The notes: generated by a model not told the origin, from the sequence alone. Positions 17,560 to 27,571 are shown, counted from the first letter of the stretch. The stretch: DNA of 64,000 nucleotides from RYN-230 sp963704995 (GCA_963704995.1 CAVPIM010000009.1:496001-560000), one strand, 5' to 3'. Made by a program: numbers and translations.

Positions 17560-20481
17560 GTGGCGGAGCTGCATCTTGCCCTGCTGGGGGCACCGGCGGT
17601 GACCAGGAACGGCGTCCCGCTCAGCTTTGACACCCGCAAGGCCACGGCCGTGCTGGCCCTGCTCGCGCTGCACGATCATGAGCTGAGCCGGGAGCGGCTG
17701 GCCGCGTTGCTGTGGCCGGAGGCGGACGCCGCCCGGGCCCGGGCCTCGCTGCGCCGCACGCTATCGGTCACGGCGGCAGCGGCCGGCCCGGGACTGCGGG
17801 TCACCCGGGCGGCGGTGGCCCTGGACCCGGGGCGCGTCCAGGTGGACGTGGCCGACTTCGAGGCGCTCGCGGCCGCGCCGGACGCCGCCGCACTGGAGAG
17901 GGCGGCCCGGCTGTACCGGGACGACTTCCTGGCCGGGTTCACGCTGCGCGACTGCCCGGAGTTCGACGACTGGCAGGCCGCCACCGCGGACCGGCTCCGC
18001 CAGCGGCTCGCCGCGGTGCTGGAACGGCTGGTCGGCGCCTGCGCCTCCGCCGGTGACCTGGATCGCGCGGTGGCGCACGCGCAGCGCTGGCAGGCCCTCG
18101 ACCCGCTGCACGAGCCGGCCTACCAGGCGCTGATCCGGCTGCTGGCCTGGACCGGGCAGCGCTCCGCCGCGGTGCGCCAGTACCGGGCGCTGGTCCGGAC
18201 CCTCGACACCGAGCTGGCGGTCCGGCCGCTGCCGGAGACCACCCGGCTCTACGACGACGTCCGGGCGGGACGGCTGGCCCCGGCCCCCGCCCGGCCCGCG
18301 CTGGCCCGGCCGGCCCCGGACCCCAGTCCGGCCCCGTACCCCGGGCCGGGCCCGGACCCGCACGAGGCCGCCACCGGGCCGGGCCCGGCCGGCTGGCCCC
18401 TGGTCGGCCGGGAGGACGAGCTGCACACGCTGCACGCCGCCTGGCGCGCCGTGGGCCCGGCCGGCCGGGTGGTGACGGTGCTGGGCGCGGCGGGCTGCGG
18501 CAAGACGCGGCTGCTGGAGGAGTTCCGCGGCGGGGCGCAGGCGGCCGGGAGCGTGGTGCTGGCCGCGCGCTGCCACGAGGGCGAGAGCGGCCTCCCGTTC
18601 GTGCTCGCGGCGGACCTGCTGCGCACCGCGCTGTCGGTCACCCCGGACCTGCCCGCCCGGCTGCCCGCGCATACCGCGGCGATGACCGGCCGGCTCTGCC
18701 CCGAGCTGGCCGCGGACTACCCGGATGACCCGGCCCCGCTGGACAGCCCGATGGCGCTGACCCGGCTGTACGGGGCGACCGGGGAGGTGCTGCGGGCCGC
18801 AGCGGCGCCGGGCCCGGACGGGCCGCCGGCGGGCGTGGTCGTGGTCGAGGACGCGCACTGGGCCGACGGCCCGTCCCTGGACCTGCTGGCCTATCTGGTC
18901 CGCCAGCTGGCCGGCTGGCCGCTGCTGCTCGTCATCAGCTGGTCTACCGAGCATGCGGAGCGGCTCCGCGGGCTGCGGACCGCGCTCAGCGAGGCGGCCG
19001 ACGCCGGCCAGGGGACCGTGGTGGAACCCGCGCCGCTGCGCGAGGAGCAGATCCGCGACCTGCTGCTGCGCTCCGGGGTCCGGGATGCGGACGTGGGCCG
19101 GCTCCTCGCCCAGACCCGGGGATTGCCCATGCTGGTCCGCGAGTACGTCGAGGGGCTGCGCTCGGGAGCCGGCGACAGCGGCGAGCGCTGGTGGCCGCCG
19201 GCCTCGGTCCGTGAACTGCTGCGCAGGCGGCTGCAGGCGGCCAGCGAGCCCACCCAGCAGATGCTGTCCACCGCGGCCGTGCTGGGCAGCGGATGCGACG
19301 CGGACTTGCTCCGCGCGGTCAGCGGGCGGGGTGAGGCGGAGACCGTGGAAGCCCTCGACGAGGCGGTCCGCCGGTTCCTGCTCACCGAGATGCCGCCGCC
19401 CGGGGACCGCGGCGGGCCCAGCTACGACTTCCCGTACGAGGCCCTGCGGGAGGTGGTCTACAGCTCCGCGACCCTGGCCCGGCGCAGGCTGCTGCACGGC
19501 CGGGCCGCGGGCGCGCTGATCCGCCGGCACGAGCGGGATCCGGTGACCACCGGGGCGGCGGCTATCGCGGAGCACCTGCAGCGCGCCGGGCGGGACGCCG
19601 AGGCGGCCGGCTGGTGGTGGCAGGCCGCCCGGCGCGCCCGCGACCTGTACGCCCACGCCGAGGAGTACGCGTACCTGCGCCAGGCCGCCGCGCTGGGCTT
19701 TCCCCCGGTGGAGGTGGCCGTCGCCCTGGGCGAGGTGCTCACCGTGCTGGGCCGCTACCGGGAGGCGCTGGCCGAGTTCGAGGCCGCGGCGTCGGCCATC
19801 GACGGCCAGCCGCCGGGGGCCGCGGCCGGGGACGGCCCGGCGGCTGGTCCGGCCGCCATCGAGCACAAGCTGGCCGAGGTGCATCACCGGCTGGGGGACT
19901 GGGCGCTGGCCGAGGCGCATCTAGAGGTCGCACTCGAGTTGCTCGGGGGGTGTGACCCGGGCCGCCGGGCCCGGATCGAGGCCGACCGCGCGGTGCTGGC
20001 CTACCGGCGCGGCGCGGCGCAGGCCGCGGCGGCCCTGGCCGAAGGCGCGCTGGACGCGGCCCGCCGGGCGGGAGACCCGGCCGCGGTCGCCCAGGCGCTG
20101 AACGTGCTGGGCATGCTGGACGCGCGGCGCGGGGCCGCCGCCTCGGCCGCGGCCCGGCTGCGGGAAAGCCTGGACCACGCGCGCAGGCTGCCCGACCCGG
20201 GTGCCGCGGTGGCGGCGCTGAACAACCTGAGCCGGCTGCTGGCCGACAGCGGCCAGCCGGCGGAGGCCCTGCCGCTGGCCCAGGAGGCGCTGGCGCTGGG
20301 CTGCGAGCTGGGTGACCAGCACCGGGTCGCCGCGCTGCACACCAACCTGGCCGACCTGCTGCACGCGGCCGGGCAGCGCGAGGCAGCGCTGGGCCACCTG
20401 AAGGAGGCGGCCCGCGGCTTCGCCTCGGTGGACACCGGCGGCACCCCCCGCCCGGAGGTGTGGACCCTCGTCGAGTGGTAG
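17560..20481 (+). CDS. SARP-type BTAD regulator fused to AAA ATPase and TPR region
   Basis: 973 residues from a GTG preceded by a GGGGGGAG run. N-terminal OmpR-like DNA-binding domain (LLGAPAVTRNGVPLSFDTRKATAVLALLA, then LLWPEADAARARASLRRTL) is followed by a bacterial transcriptional activation domain (about 95-240). A disordered Pro-rich linker (about 250-285) leads to a P-loop ATPase with Walker A GAAGCGKTRLLEEF near residue 309 and Walker B VVVVEDAHWAD near 426. The C-terminal third consists of TPR-like helical repeats (LNVLGMLDARRG, LNNLSRLLADSG). Such large SARPs activate secondary-metabolism or stress genes. The target is unknown; it is divergent from the partner-switch string and shares its upstream region. 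Confidence 0.88.
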   Translation: MAELHLALLGAPAVTRNGVPLSFDTRKATAVLALLALHDHELSRERLAALLWPEADAARARASLRRTLSVTAAAAGPGLRVTRAAVALDPGRVQVDVADFEALAAAPDAAALERAARLYRDDFLAGFTLRDCPEFDDWQAATADRLRQRLAAVLERLVGACASAGDLDRAVAHAQRWQALDPLHEPAYQALIRLLAWTGQRSAAVRQYRALVRTLDTELAVRPLPETTRLYDDVRAGRLAPAPARPALARPAPDPSPAPYPGPGPDPHEAATGPGPAGWPLVGREDELHTLHAAWRAVGPAGRVVTVLGAAGCGKTRLLEEFRGGAQAAGSVVLAARCHEGESGLPFVLAADLLRTALSVTPDLPARLPAHTAAMTGRLCPELAADYPDDPAPLDSPMALTRLYGATGEVLRAAAAPGPDGPPAGVVVVEDAHWADGPSLDLLAYLVRQLAGWPLLLVISWSTEHAERLRGLRTALSEAADAGQGTVVEPAPLREEQIRDLLLRSGVRDADVGRLLAQTRGLPMLVREYVEGLRSGAGDSGERWWPPASVRELLRRRLQAASEPTQQMLSTAAVLGSGCDADLLRAVSGRGEAETVEALDEAVRRFLLTEMPPPGDRGGPSYDFPYEALREVVYSSATLARRRLLHGRAAGALIRRHERDPVTTGAAAIAEHLQRAGRDAEAAGWWWQAARRARDLYAHAEEYAYLRQAAALGFPPVEVAVALGEVLTVLGRYREALAEFEAAASAIDGQPPGAAAGDGPAAGPAAIEHKLAEVHHRLGDWALAEAHLEVALELLGGCDPGRRARIEADRAVLAYRRGAAQAAAALAEGALDAARRAGDPAAVAQALNVLGMLDARRGAAASAAARLRESLDHARRLPDPGAAVAALNNLSRLLADSGQPAEALPLAQEALALGCELGDQHRVAALHTNLADLLHAAGQREAALGHLKEAARGFASVDTGGTPRPEVWTLVEW

Positions 20482-20534
20482 CGAGACGAGCGGGAGAAAC
20501 GGCCGAGTGGTAGCGAGCCGAGCAGGGAACGGCC
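20473..20534. repeat. Tandem duplication spanning the stop codon of the SARP gene
   Basis: GAGTGGTAGCGAG-A/C-CGAGC... occurs at 20473-20504 and again at 20505-20534 with a few differences. A shortened third copy starts at 20535 (gggtgtagcggg). The first copy contains the last two codons and the TAG; the second supplies a spare TAG out of use. Confidence 0.75.
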
Positions 20535-20549
20535 GGGTGTAGCGGGAGC

Positions 20550-20581
20550 GGGCCGCCGCGGGGATCATCCCGCGGCGGCCC
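20550..20581. terminator. Bidirectional terminator hairpin
   Basis: A perfect 13-bp stem (GGGCCGCCGCGGG / CCCGCGGCGGCCC) with loop GATCAT, followed by gccctttcctc. It lies between the convergent SARP and phosphoesterase genes and can serve both. Confidence 0.75.
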
Positions 20582-20597
20582 GCCCTTTCCTCACCGT

Positions 20598-20641
20598 GCT
20601 CCAGATGGCTAGTGGCTGAGCTCCAGATGGCTAGTGGCTGA
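20598..20641. repeat. Perfect 22-bp tandem duplication at the phosphoesterase stop codon
   Basis: Two identical 22-base units (20598-20619 and 20620-20641). On the minus strand each reads as ...AGCCACTAGCCATCTGG..., so the final Ser-His-stop of the phosphoesterase has been duplicated downstream of itself. Confidence 0.9.
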
Positions 20642-22331
20642 CCACCTCACCGGTGGCGGGGTCGAGGATGACCGGGGTGAAGTGCGGCCGGGCCCAGAAG
20701 TCGAGCACGCCGCCCGCCGCGTCCAGGCGGCCGGCGATCCGGGTGAACGACCCCGGGCCGGCGGACCGGCCACCGAGCCAGTTGTCCTCGATGAACTTCA
20801 CCACGGAGGACTGGTCGGTCACGTTGTGGCTGACGTAGTTCTCCCGCGCCCACGGCGAGATGACCAGCAGCGGGAGCCGCGAGCCGTAACCGCAGCGGTC
20901 CGGGGTGTCGCCCAGCGCCGCCGGCACGCTCGTGCAGACCGCGGCGTCCACCGCGGTGTTGGAGCCGTTCACCACGGGCGACTTCTGGTGGTCGTACCAG
21001 CCGTCGGAGTCGTCGTAGGTGACGACGATCGCGGTGGACTTCCAGAACCTCGACTGCTCGATCTGGTTGATGGTGGCGACCAGGAAGTGCTGCTCGTCGG
21101 TCGGGTCGGAGTAACCCGGGTGCCCGTCCTGGTACTCGGCGGCCTTGAGGTAGCTCACGGCCGGCATGTTCCCGTCCTTCAGCGTGGTGTAGAAGTCGGA
21201 CAGGTCGTACTGGTGGTTGGCCTGGTCGGTGCGGCCGATCGCGGCCTCCGACGAGGGCGGCAGGTGCCTGGGGTTGGCGGTGGACTTGTAGTACTGGAAC
21301 GGGTCGTGGTGCGGCGAGTAGTCCGCCACCGTGGCGCCGCCGATGTTCTGGTGCGCGGCACCGCAGACCGCGTAGCCCGCGCTGCTGGTCGAGGTGGGCG
21401 CGAACCCGCCCTGGAACCAGCCCCAGGTGACGTGCCGGGCGTTGAGCAGGTCGCCGATGTTGGTCCCGGTCATCACGCCGACCGGGTTGGTCGAGGTGTG
21501 GCTGGCGTCGGAGCAGTCGTCGTACGCCGGGTCCAGGTCACCGAAGATGGTGCCCAGGCCCTGGCTGTCCGGCGCGCTCACGCTGCCGGGGTCGCTGACC
21601 GGCTGGCCGGTGCTGGGGCTGACCGCGTACCCGCCGCCGTCGCTGCCGGAGATGACGTTGAGTGCCCCGGGCGTGGACGGACCGAAGTTCGTGCCGTAGT
21701 TGCTGTCGCTCATCGCGTAGTTCTGCGCGTAGTTCCACAGCCCGGTCACGGTGTTGCCGTCGTAGTAGTCCATGACGATGCCGGGCGGGCCATACTCGCC
21801 GGTGCAGTTGTCCGTCTGGGTGAACTGGACGAACTTGTCCATCGCCCCGCCATCGAACGCTTCCTGCTCGGCCTGGTAGCCGTGGTTCTGGTCGCAGGTG
21901 AGCGCCTCGGCCGGGGTGAGCCGCTGCGGGTTGTAGCTGTTCGGGTTGGCGGTCAGCAGGCTCTTGGACAGGCCGTTCACAGCGGGGGTGCCCCGCTTGG
22001 CGTGGAATGGCGAGCCGCCGGTGTTGGCCGCGTACGGGTAGGTCCCGAAGTAGTGGTCGAAGGAAACGTTCTCGCCGAAGATCACGACCAGGTGCTTGAT
22101 CGGCGATCTGGCCGGGGCCACCACCCGGTAGGCCCGGGCCGGGACGGTCGCCGGGGCGGCCGCCGAGCTGGCGGTCGCCGCACCCGTCCGGGTCGTGCTG
22201 GCGCTGGCGACCGTGGCGCCGGCGGCGGCCCCGGCGACCAGCAAGCCCGCGGTGAGCATGGCCGGGTAGCGGTGTCCCCACCGTCGCCTGACCCGGCCAT
22301 TCCCAGCGCCATTAGCTGGGCCTTCGCCCAT
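20631..22331 (-). CDS. Secreted phosphoesterase of the phospholipase C / acid phosphatase family
   Basis: 566 residues from the ATG at 22331 (AGGAGG five bases before it). The N-terminus has a basic stretch RVRRRWGHRYP and one hydrophobic helix (LTAGLLVAGAAAGATVASA), a signal peptide or anchor. The catalytic domain is the phosphoesterase family of bacterial phospholipases C and AcpA. It carries FGENVSFDHYFGTYP (usually ENRSFDHYFG), YYDGNTVTGLWNYAQNYAMSD, SDPTDEQHF and VTYDDSDGWYDH. The Arg normally in ENRSFD is Val here. These enzymes cleave phosphate esters or phospholipid head groups outside the cell. The substrate is not deducible. Confidence 0.87.
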   Translation of the reverse strand: MGEGPANGAGNGRVRRRWGHRYPAMLTAGLLVAGAAAGATVASASTTRTGAATASSAAAPATVPARAYRVVAPARSPIKHLVVIFGENVSFDHYFGTYPYAANTGGSPFHAKRGTPAVNGLSKSLLTANPNSYNPQRLTPAEALTCDQNHGYQAEQEAFDGGAMDKFVQFTQTDNCTGEYGPPGIVMDYYDGNTVTGLWNYAQNYAMSDSNYGTNFGPSTPGALNVISGSDGGGYAVSPSTGQPVSDPGSVSAPDSQGLGTIFGDLDPAYDDCSDASHTSTNPVGVMTGTNIGDLLNARHVTWGWFQGGFAPTSTSSAGYAVCGAAHQNIGGATVADYSPHHDPFQYYKSTANPRHLPPSSEAAIGRTDQANHQYDLSDFYTTLKDGNMPAVSYLKAAEYQDGHPGYSDPTDEQHFLVATINQIEQSRFWKSTAIVVTYDDSDGWYDHQKSPVVNGSNTAVDAAVCTSVPAALGDTPDRCGYGSRLPLLVISPWARENYVSHNVTDQSSVVKFIEDNWLGGRSAGPGSFTRIAGRLDAAGGVLDFWARPHFTPVILDPATGEVVSH

Positions 22332-22501
22332 ATCACCCTCCTGAGTCTGGGGCTGAATCATGGCGCTGCCGCCCGGGAGGCGCGCAGCACCATCGCGCAC
22401 AACGACCCAAAGCTTCCCGAACGGCCTGACCAGACAGCGTCCGGGTGTTTACCGGCAGGCAAACGGGCGAACAAGAATGGCCGGCCGCGGGCTTTCCGCA
22501 G

Positions 22502-23904
22502 TCAGGCCAGCATGCCCCGGCCGAAGTAATCCCGGCTGTCGCGCACGCCGGGCACGGCGAAGAAGTACCCGCCGCCGAACGGGCTGATGTAGTCCACCAG
22601 CGGCTCGCCGATCAGCCGGGTCTGCACCGTCACGAACTGGCGCGCGATGTCCTGCTGGTAGCAGCTGAAGATCAGGCCCATGTCCAGGTCGCCGACGGCA
22701 TCGATGCCGCGGTCGTAGTTATGGGCGCGGCGCAGGATGCGGGTGGGCTCCGTCTGCGGGGTACGCGGGTTGGCCAGCCGGATGTGCGCGGTGAGCGGGA
22801 TCACCGCGCCGGTGGGGTCGAGGGTGTAGTCGGGACGGGCGAACTCCATGCTGGCGTCCAGCGGGGCACCGGTGTCCTTGCGGCGGCCGATCATGTTCTC
22901 CTGCTCGGCGGTGTCCACCCGGTCCCAGAACTCGACGAACATCCTGATCAGCCGGATGACCTGAAAGCTGCCGTGCGCGGTCCAGGCCGGCTGGCCGCGG
23001 GTACCCGGCTGGACCCAGACCAGGTTGTTCATGGCCTCAGCCCGGCTGGTGTCGGGGTTGGCGATGCCGTCCATGAAGCCCTGCAGGTTACGGGGCGTGG
23101 TGCCGGCCGGGCGGGCCGGGCTGGAGAACCCGTCGATGCGCCACAGCACCTGCATGCCACCGCGGGTGTGGCGGGCGATGTCGCGGAGCGCGTGCAGCAC
23201 CGTGTCCTGGCTGCCCGCGGTGAGCTGGAGGCTCAGATCCCCGCCGCACTGGGCCGGGTCGAGGTCGTCGTCGGGGAAGGCTGTCATCGGGATCAGGCCG
23301 GCCGGCTTGCGGGCGGCGAGCCCGTAACGCTCGTCGAACAGGGTGGAACCGACCCCGAGCGTGACCGTGAGGCCGTCCGGGACCACTGTGGGCCCGAGCA
23401 CCCCGGAGTCAGACGCCGGGCCGCCGATGCCGACCGCCGGCGGGATCCCGCCGGCGGTCAGGAAGCGGGCCCGGTCGGTGATGGTGCGCAGCAGGTCGGT
23501 CAGCTCTCCCCGGCCGTCGGCGGTCACGGTGAACGAGAGCACGATCGTCTGCCGGTGCGGCTTGGCCAGGATGCCCGCCTGGTGACGCCCGTGGAACGGG
23601 ACCGCCGCAGCCGGCCCTCGACCAGGCTCGCGTCGAAGACCTGGCCGGGCGGGGCCGCCCGGGACGAGCGGTAGGCGTACCCGGCCGCGGCGCCCGCCGC
23701 GGCGCCGGCGACGGCCCCGCCGACCCCGGCGCCGAGCGCCCCGCGCAGGAACGAGCGGCGGGCCGGCTGGGCCGGGCAGCCGCCCGCGGCCAGGTCGTCA
23801 CCCGCGTCCAGGTCGTGGGGGCCGTCATCCCGCACGGGCTGATGGGCCACGCGGTCGCTCGCCCCGCGCTCACCCTGAGCTGGGTCGCCAGATGCGGGCA
23901 TCAT
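22502..23904 (-). CDS. efeB: EfeB-type Dyp peroxidase / deferrochelatase (one-base frameshift)
   Basis: Start ATG at 23904 overlaps the TGA of efeO (ATGA). A twin-arginine signal peptide is present (ARRSFLRGALGAGVGGAV). After FDASLVEG the frame changes near 23613: the DNA GAGGGCCGGCTGCGGCG needs one more base to continue into AAVPFHGRHQAGIL. The span of 1403 bases is one short of 468 codons. The remaining domain has the Dyp motif GFMDGIANP and the proximal haem histidine in RRAHNYD. EfeB oxidises ferrous iron or removes iron from haem outside the membrane and works with EfeO. A lost C in a CC run, whether real or a sequencing error, would inactivate it as written. Confidence 0.82.
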
Positions 23905-25162
23905 GACCTCCGCGGCTCGGTGATGGACGCGATCGGGGCGAGTTCCTGCAGGACCTGCCCGGCCGCCGCGTCGATCTGCTCCCGCCGGCCGGTACTCAGC
24001 TTGCGGACGGGCGTCCAGCGGCCACCGGGTCCCCGCTGCGCCACGAGCAGGCGGCCCAGCCTGTCCAGCCCGGTGCCCGCCGCGGGCAGGGCCGGGTAGC
24101 GCGCCGCCAGCAGCGGGTGCAGTACGGACAGCAGTTCCCGGGTCCCGGTGACGTTGGCCGCGGTGGTGGCCAGCGTCGTCCCGCTGCCGTAGTCGTCGTG
24201 GCCGGTCAGCTGGAATTGCAGCGCGTTCTCCAGGATCTCGTGAGTGCGCACGCCCAGGTCGGGCAGGCTGATCTCCATGCCTGACCAGAACCCGCGCAGG
24301 GTCCGCACCGTGGCGTTCAGCCGGGCGGCCGGGCCGTCCAGGGCCCGGGCGCCCTGCCCGTGCCACAGCCCGTACTCGATCCGGTAGAACCCGGTGAAGG
24401 CCGGGTCGGACACCCCGCGGGGCAGGCCGTCCGGGCGGCCGTCGATCTCGGTGTCGTAATTGCCGAAGGCGCCGTACGCCGCGCCCAGCCGCTCGTAAGT
24501 GAGGTGGGCGGGCAGCCACGCGGCCCGGGCCGCGTTCAGGTGGCCGGACCGGATCCGCGCGGCGAGCACGCCCACCTGCCCGACGAGCGTGTTCAGGCCG
24601 GCGGTGACGTAAGCGTGGTAAACGCGGGCCGGGCCGAGCAGGTCGTCGGTGGTGACCGGGACGATGGCCGGGGCGCCCTGATGGTGGCCGCCGACCCGCA
24701 CCGTCGGCCCGGTGAGCGGGTCGGTGTCCTGGATCAGGCAGCGGAACGCGTAACGGCCGGAGCCCACGTCCACGCGCATCGGCCGGGTCGTCCCCGGCCC
24801 AGCCCGGCCACTTCCGCGTAGATGGCGCCGCTGGCCGGGTTGATCAGGTCCACCTCGGCCCCGCCGGTAGCGGAATTGCGGATCTGGAAGGTCTGCATCC
24901 CGGCGCTGACCTGCTGCCAGCCGGTCCCGCACGCGCCGGCGGACACCGCGATGACGTTGCCGGCCTTCGACTGGGTGCCGCAGCCGGCCAGCCCGGCCGC
25001 GATGGTGGCCGCCAGGACGGCCAGCACCGGCGCGGCCAGCGCAGGCGCGGCCAGCCGGCGAGCCGCTCGCACGCGGCCGGCCAGCCCGGGCACCGGCGCT
25101 AGCCGGCCCGCGAACCGGTGAGCTAACGGCTGGGGCCGCGCGGACCGCACGTCAGCGCGCAA
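23901..25162 (-). CDS. efeO: EfeO-type iron-uptake lipoprotein, cupredoxin plus imelysin (one-base frameshift)
   Basis: TTG start at 25162 behind GAGGGGG. A lipobox (AGLAGC) follows a hydrophobic stretch, then a small cupredoxin-like domain (TFQIRNSATGGAEVDL ... YAFRCLI) and an M75/imelysin domain with LTYERLGAAYGAFGNYDTEIDG and GFYRIEYGLWHG. The frame breaks near 24797: CTGGGCCGGGGACG needs one extra C to read LGPGTTRPMRVDVG. The total of 1262 bases is one short of 421 codons. EfeO binds iron for the EfeU permease; no efeU lies in the window. The imelysin motif usually has His two residues before Arg/Lys-Ile-Glu, and here it is Tyr. Confidence 0.82.
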
Positions 25163-25485
25163 CTAACCCCCTCGGCACGAGTCAGGCGGGGACGCTCAGA
25201 CTGGGGACACATGGGCTTGCGATACGCGGACCAGCAGACGAAAGCCTCCGGCCCGCAGGGCAACGGCAGAACAATATCCACACAACACCGGACATCCTGG
25301 CCCGCGGCTGCCCCCGCCGGCAACATTTACCGCCGATTCCGCTGATCGTCACATCCGGGGAGCCAGGCAGCGGCCGGAGGTACCCCGCGGCGGTACCAGG
25401 GCGGCTGGGCCGGGAATATGCTCAGCAGCTAGCCGCCGATTGGCGGCGGCCCGCTCACGCCGCGATCAGGCAGGAGGCGTTCCCG
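25163..25485. other. Divergent intergenic region between efeO and the SCO1-like gene
   Basis: About 320 bases without a gene. It must contain the promoters of both directions. I see GGTACC-CCGCGGC-GGTACC at about 25379-25397 and a short stem GCCGCC-GATT-GGCGGC at 25432-25447 just before the SCO1-like gene. I looked for an IdeR/DmdR iron box (TTAGGTTAGGCTAACCTAA type) and did not find one. Confidence 0.5.
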
Positions 25486-26296
25486 GTGAGTTCGAGCACT
25501 CCGGAGCAGGAGGCGCCAGGCCCGTCCGGCGGTGACGGCGGCCCGCGCCCGCCCGGCGCCCCGCGCCGCCGGCGGCCTGCCCAGGCTGCTCCTGCTGGCC
25601 AGCGTGCTCACCGTCCTGCTGGCCGCGGTAGTGGCCATCCCCGCCTACCTGCTGCACCAGCGGAACCACACGGCGCTGGCCGCGCAGCAGGCCCGGGTCT
25701 CCGGCATCCCGGCCAGCGTGTCCACCAGCCTGGCGAACCTCATGGTGCTCAGCCCGCTGCCCGCCGGCCGGGCGCCCGGCTTCACCCTGACCGACCAGAA
25801 CGGCCACCGGCTGAGCCTGTCCAGCCTGCGCGGCAAGGTCGTGGTGCTCCAGTTCATGGACCCGCACTGCACCGACATCTGCCCGATCGTGTCGGCGGAG
25901 TTCGTGAAGGCCTACCACGACCTGGGCCCGCTGGCCAGCAAGGTCGTGTTCGCCGCGATCAACGTCAACGCCTACCACGCCCGGGTGCAGGACATGGCCG
26001 CGTACACCCGGGCCCAGGCGCTGAACACCATCCCCGGCTGGCATTTCTTCACCGGACCGGTGCCCTCGCTGCAGTCCGTCTGGAGGGGCTACCACATCGA
26101 GGTGTACGCCCCCAACCCGAACGCCGACGTCCAGCACACCTCGGCCGTCTACTTCATCGACCCGCAGGGCCGGGAGCGTTTCCTGGCCTCACCGGAGGTT
26201 GACCACACCAAGTCGGGCACGGCGTTCCTGCCCGCCAGGCAGCAGATCGCCTGGGGACACGGCATCGCGCTGGTCGCCCGCCAGCTCGCCGGCTAG
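25486..26296 (+). CDS. SCO1/SenC-like thioredoxin-fold protein (probable frameshift near the start)
   Basis: A GTG at 25486 has AGGAGG eight bases before it, but its frame leaves the protein after about 25 codons. The SCO1 frame opens at a GTG at 25532 without a ribosome site. One surplus base around 25558-25580 would join them (811 bases = 270 codons plus one). One membrane helix (LLLLASVLTVLLAAVVAIPAYLL) anchors a thioredoxin-like domain with APGFTLTDQNG and the Cys-x3-Cys pair HCTDICP, typical of copper-delivery proteins for cytochrome oxidase. No oxidase genes are nearby. If the surplus base is not an error, the protein simply starts at 25532. Confidence 0.75.
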
Positions 26297-27409
26297 CTCA
26301 CCCGCCAGCACCGCGGCGTAGTGCCCGATCAGCTGGTCCCCCAGCACGCTCCAGCTGCGGGACAGTACCCGCTGGCGGCCCGCCCGGCCCATCGCCGCCC
26401 GGGCGGCCGGGTCGGCGGCCAGCCGCCGGGTGGCCCCGGTCAGCGCGTCCGCGTCCCCCGGCGGGACCAGGTAGCCGGTGACCCCGTCCTCGACCAGGTC
26501 GACCGGGCCGCCCGCGGCCGGGGCCACCACGGGCAGGCCGGAGGCCGCCGCCTCCTGGATGGTCTGGCCGAACGTCTCGTGGCAGCCGCTGTGCACGAAC
26601 ACGTCCAGGCTGGCGAAGATCCGGGCCAGCTGCTCGCCGCCGTGCTGGCCCAGGAAGACCGCGGACGGCATCAGCCGCCGCAGCCGGTCCTCGGCCGGCC
26701 CGCCGCCCACCACGACCAGGCGCACCCCGGGCAGCGCGGCCACCCCGGCCAGCAGCTCAACCTGCTTTTCGGCGGCTAGCCGGCCGACGTACCCGGCCAG
26801 GATCTCCCCCCCGGGGGCCAGGACCCGGCGCAGCGGGTCGCTGCGGGCCGCCGGGCTGAACCGCTGCACATCCACGCCGCGGCCCCACATCCAGATCCGC
26901 TGCACGCCGTGCGCGGCCAGCCGCTCGGCACTGGCCGTGGACGGCACGAGGGTCCGGTCGGCGGCGTTGTGGATGCCGCGCAGCCAGCGCCACGCCGCCT
27001 CCTCGGCCAGGCGCCCCCAGTGGTACGCCCGGGCGTACCCCGGCACATCGGTCTGGTAGACGGCCACCACCGGCAGCCGCAGCCGCCGGGCCGACTGGCT
27101 GCCCAGGGCGCCGAGGAAGAACGGGCTGGCCAGGTGGACCAGCTCGGCCCGGTGCCCGAGCAGCGCACGCTGGAGGGCCGGGGAGGCCAGGCCGAGCCGT
27201 ACGCTCCGGTACCCCGGGAACCCTACCGAGCGCACCCGGACCACGGGGAAGCCGTGCTGGGTGTCCGCCGCGGACGCGGTGGCCGGCTGAGGGGCGATGA
27301 CGAGAGGCTGATGTCCCCGGGCCACGAGATGCTCGGCGACCCGGAGCACGCTGTGCGCCACGCCGTTCACCTCGGGCGGGAAAGATTCGGTGACAATCCC
27401 AATCCGCAC
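26189..27409 (-). CDS. GT4-family glycosyltransferase (mannosyltransferase-like)
   Basis: 406 residues from GTG 27409, chosen because the GT-B fold starts there (RIGIVTESFPPEVNGVAHSV); its ribosome site is weak. The donor-site motif reads HSGCHETFGQTIQEAAASGLPVVAP, with the E-x7-E pattern of GT4 enzymes. It resembles actinobacterial PimB-type and GDP-mannose-dependent transferases that build phosphatidylinositol mannosides or glycolipids, but the acceptor is not predictable. Its 3' end overlaps the convergent SCO1-like gene by 108 bases, which is unusual. The last 30 residues (DQRDAVSPGDLLPGG...) look like read-through, so an indel close to the natural end is possible. Confidence 0.82.
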   Translation of the reverse strand: MRIGIVTESFPPEVNGVAHSVLRVAEHLVARGHQPLVIAPQPATASAADTQHGFPVVRVRSVGFPGYRSVRLGLASPALQRALLGHRAELVHLASPFFLGALGSQSARRLRLPVVAVYQTDVPGYARAYHWGRLAEEAAWRWLRGIHNAADRTLVPSTASAERLAAHGVQRIWMWGRGVDVQRFSPAARSDPLRRVLAPGGEILAGYVGRLAAEKQVELLAGVAALPGVRLVVVGGGPAEDRLRRLMPSAVFLGQHGGEQLARIFASLDVFVHSGCHETFGQTIQEAAASGLPVVAPAAGGPVDLVEDGVTGYLVPPGDADALTGATRRLAADPAARAAMGRAGRQRVLSRSWSVLGDQLIGHYAAVLAGELAGELAGDQRDAVSPGDLLPGGQERRARLGVVNLR

Positions 27410-27571
27410 GCTGCCACGATGCAGCGCGCTCGTGGCAGCCACCCTGACCCGGCCGTGGCCAGGGCAAGAACTGTCGGTGACATCTGCGCGCGGCACGCGG
27501 CCTGGTGTCCAGCTGGCCCTGATCCGGCGGCACGCCCGCGCGGCCGGGCGGCCGCTGACAGACTAGTGATC

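Noticed and set aside
25163..25485. IdeR/DmdR iron box before efeO
   Set aside because: No sequence close to the 19-base consensus was seen.
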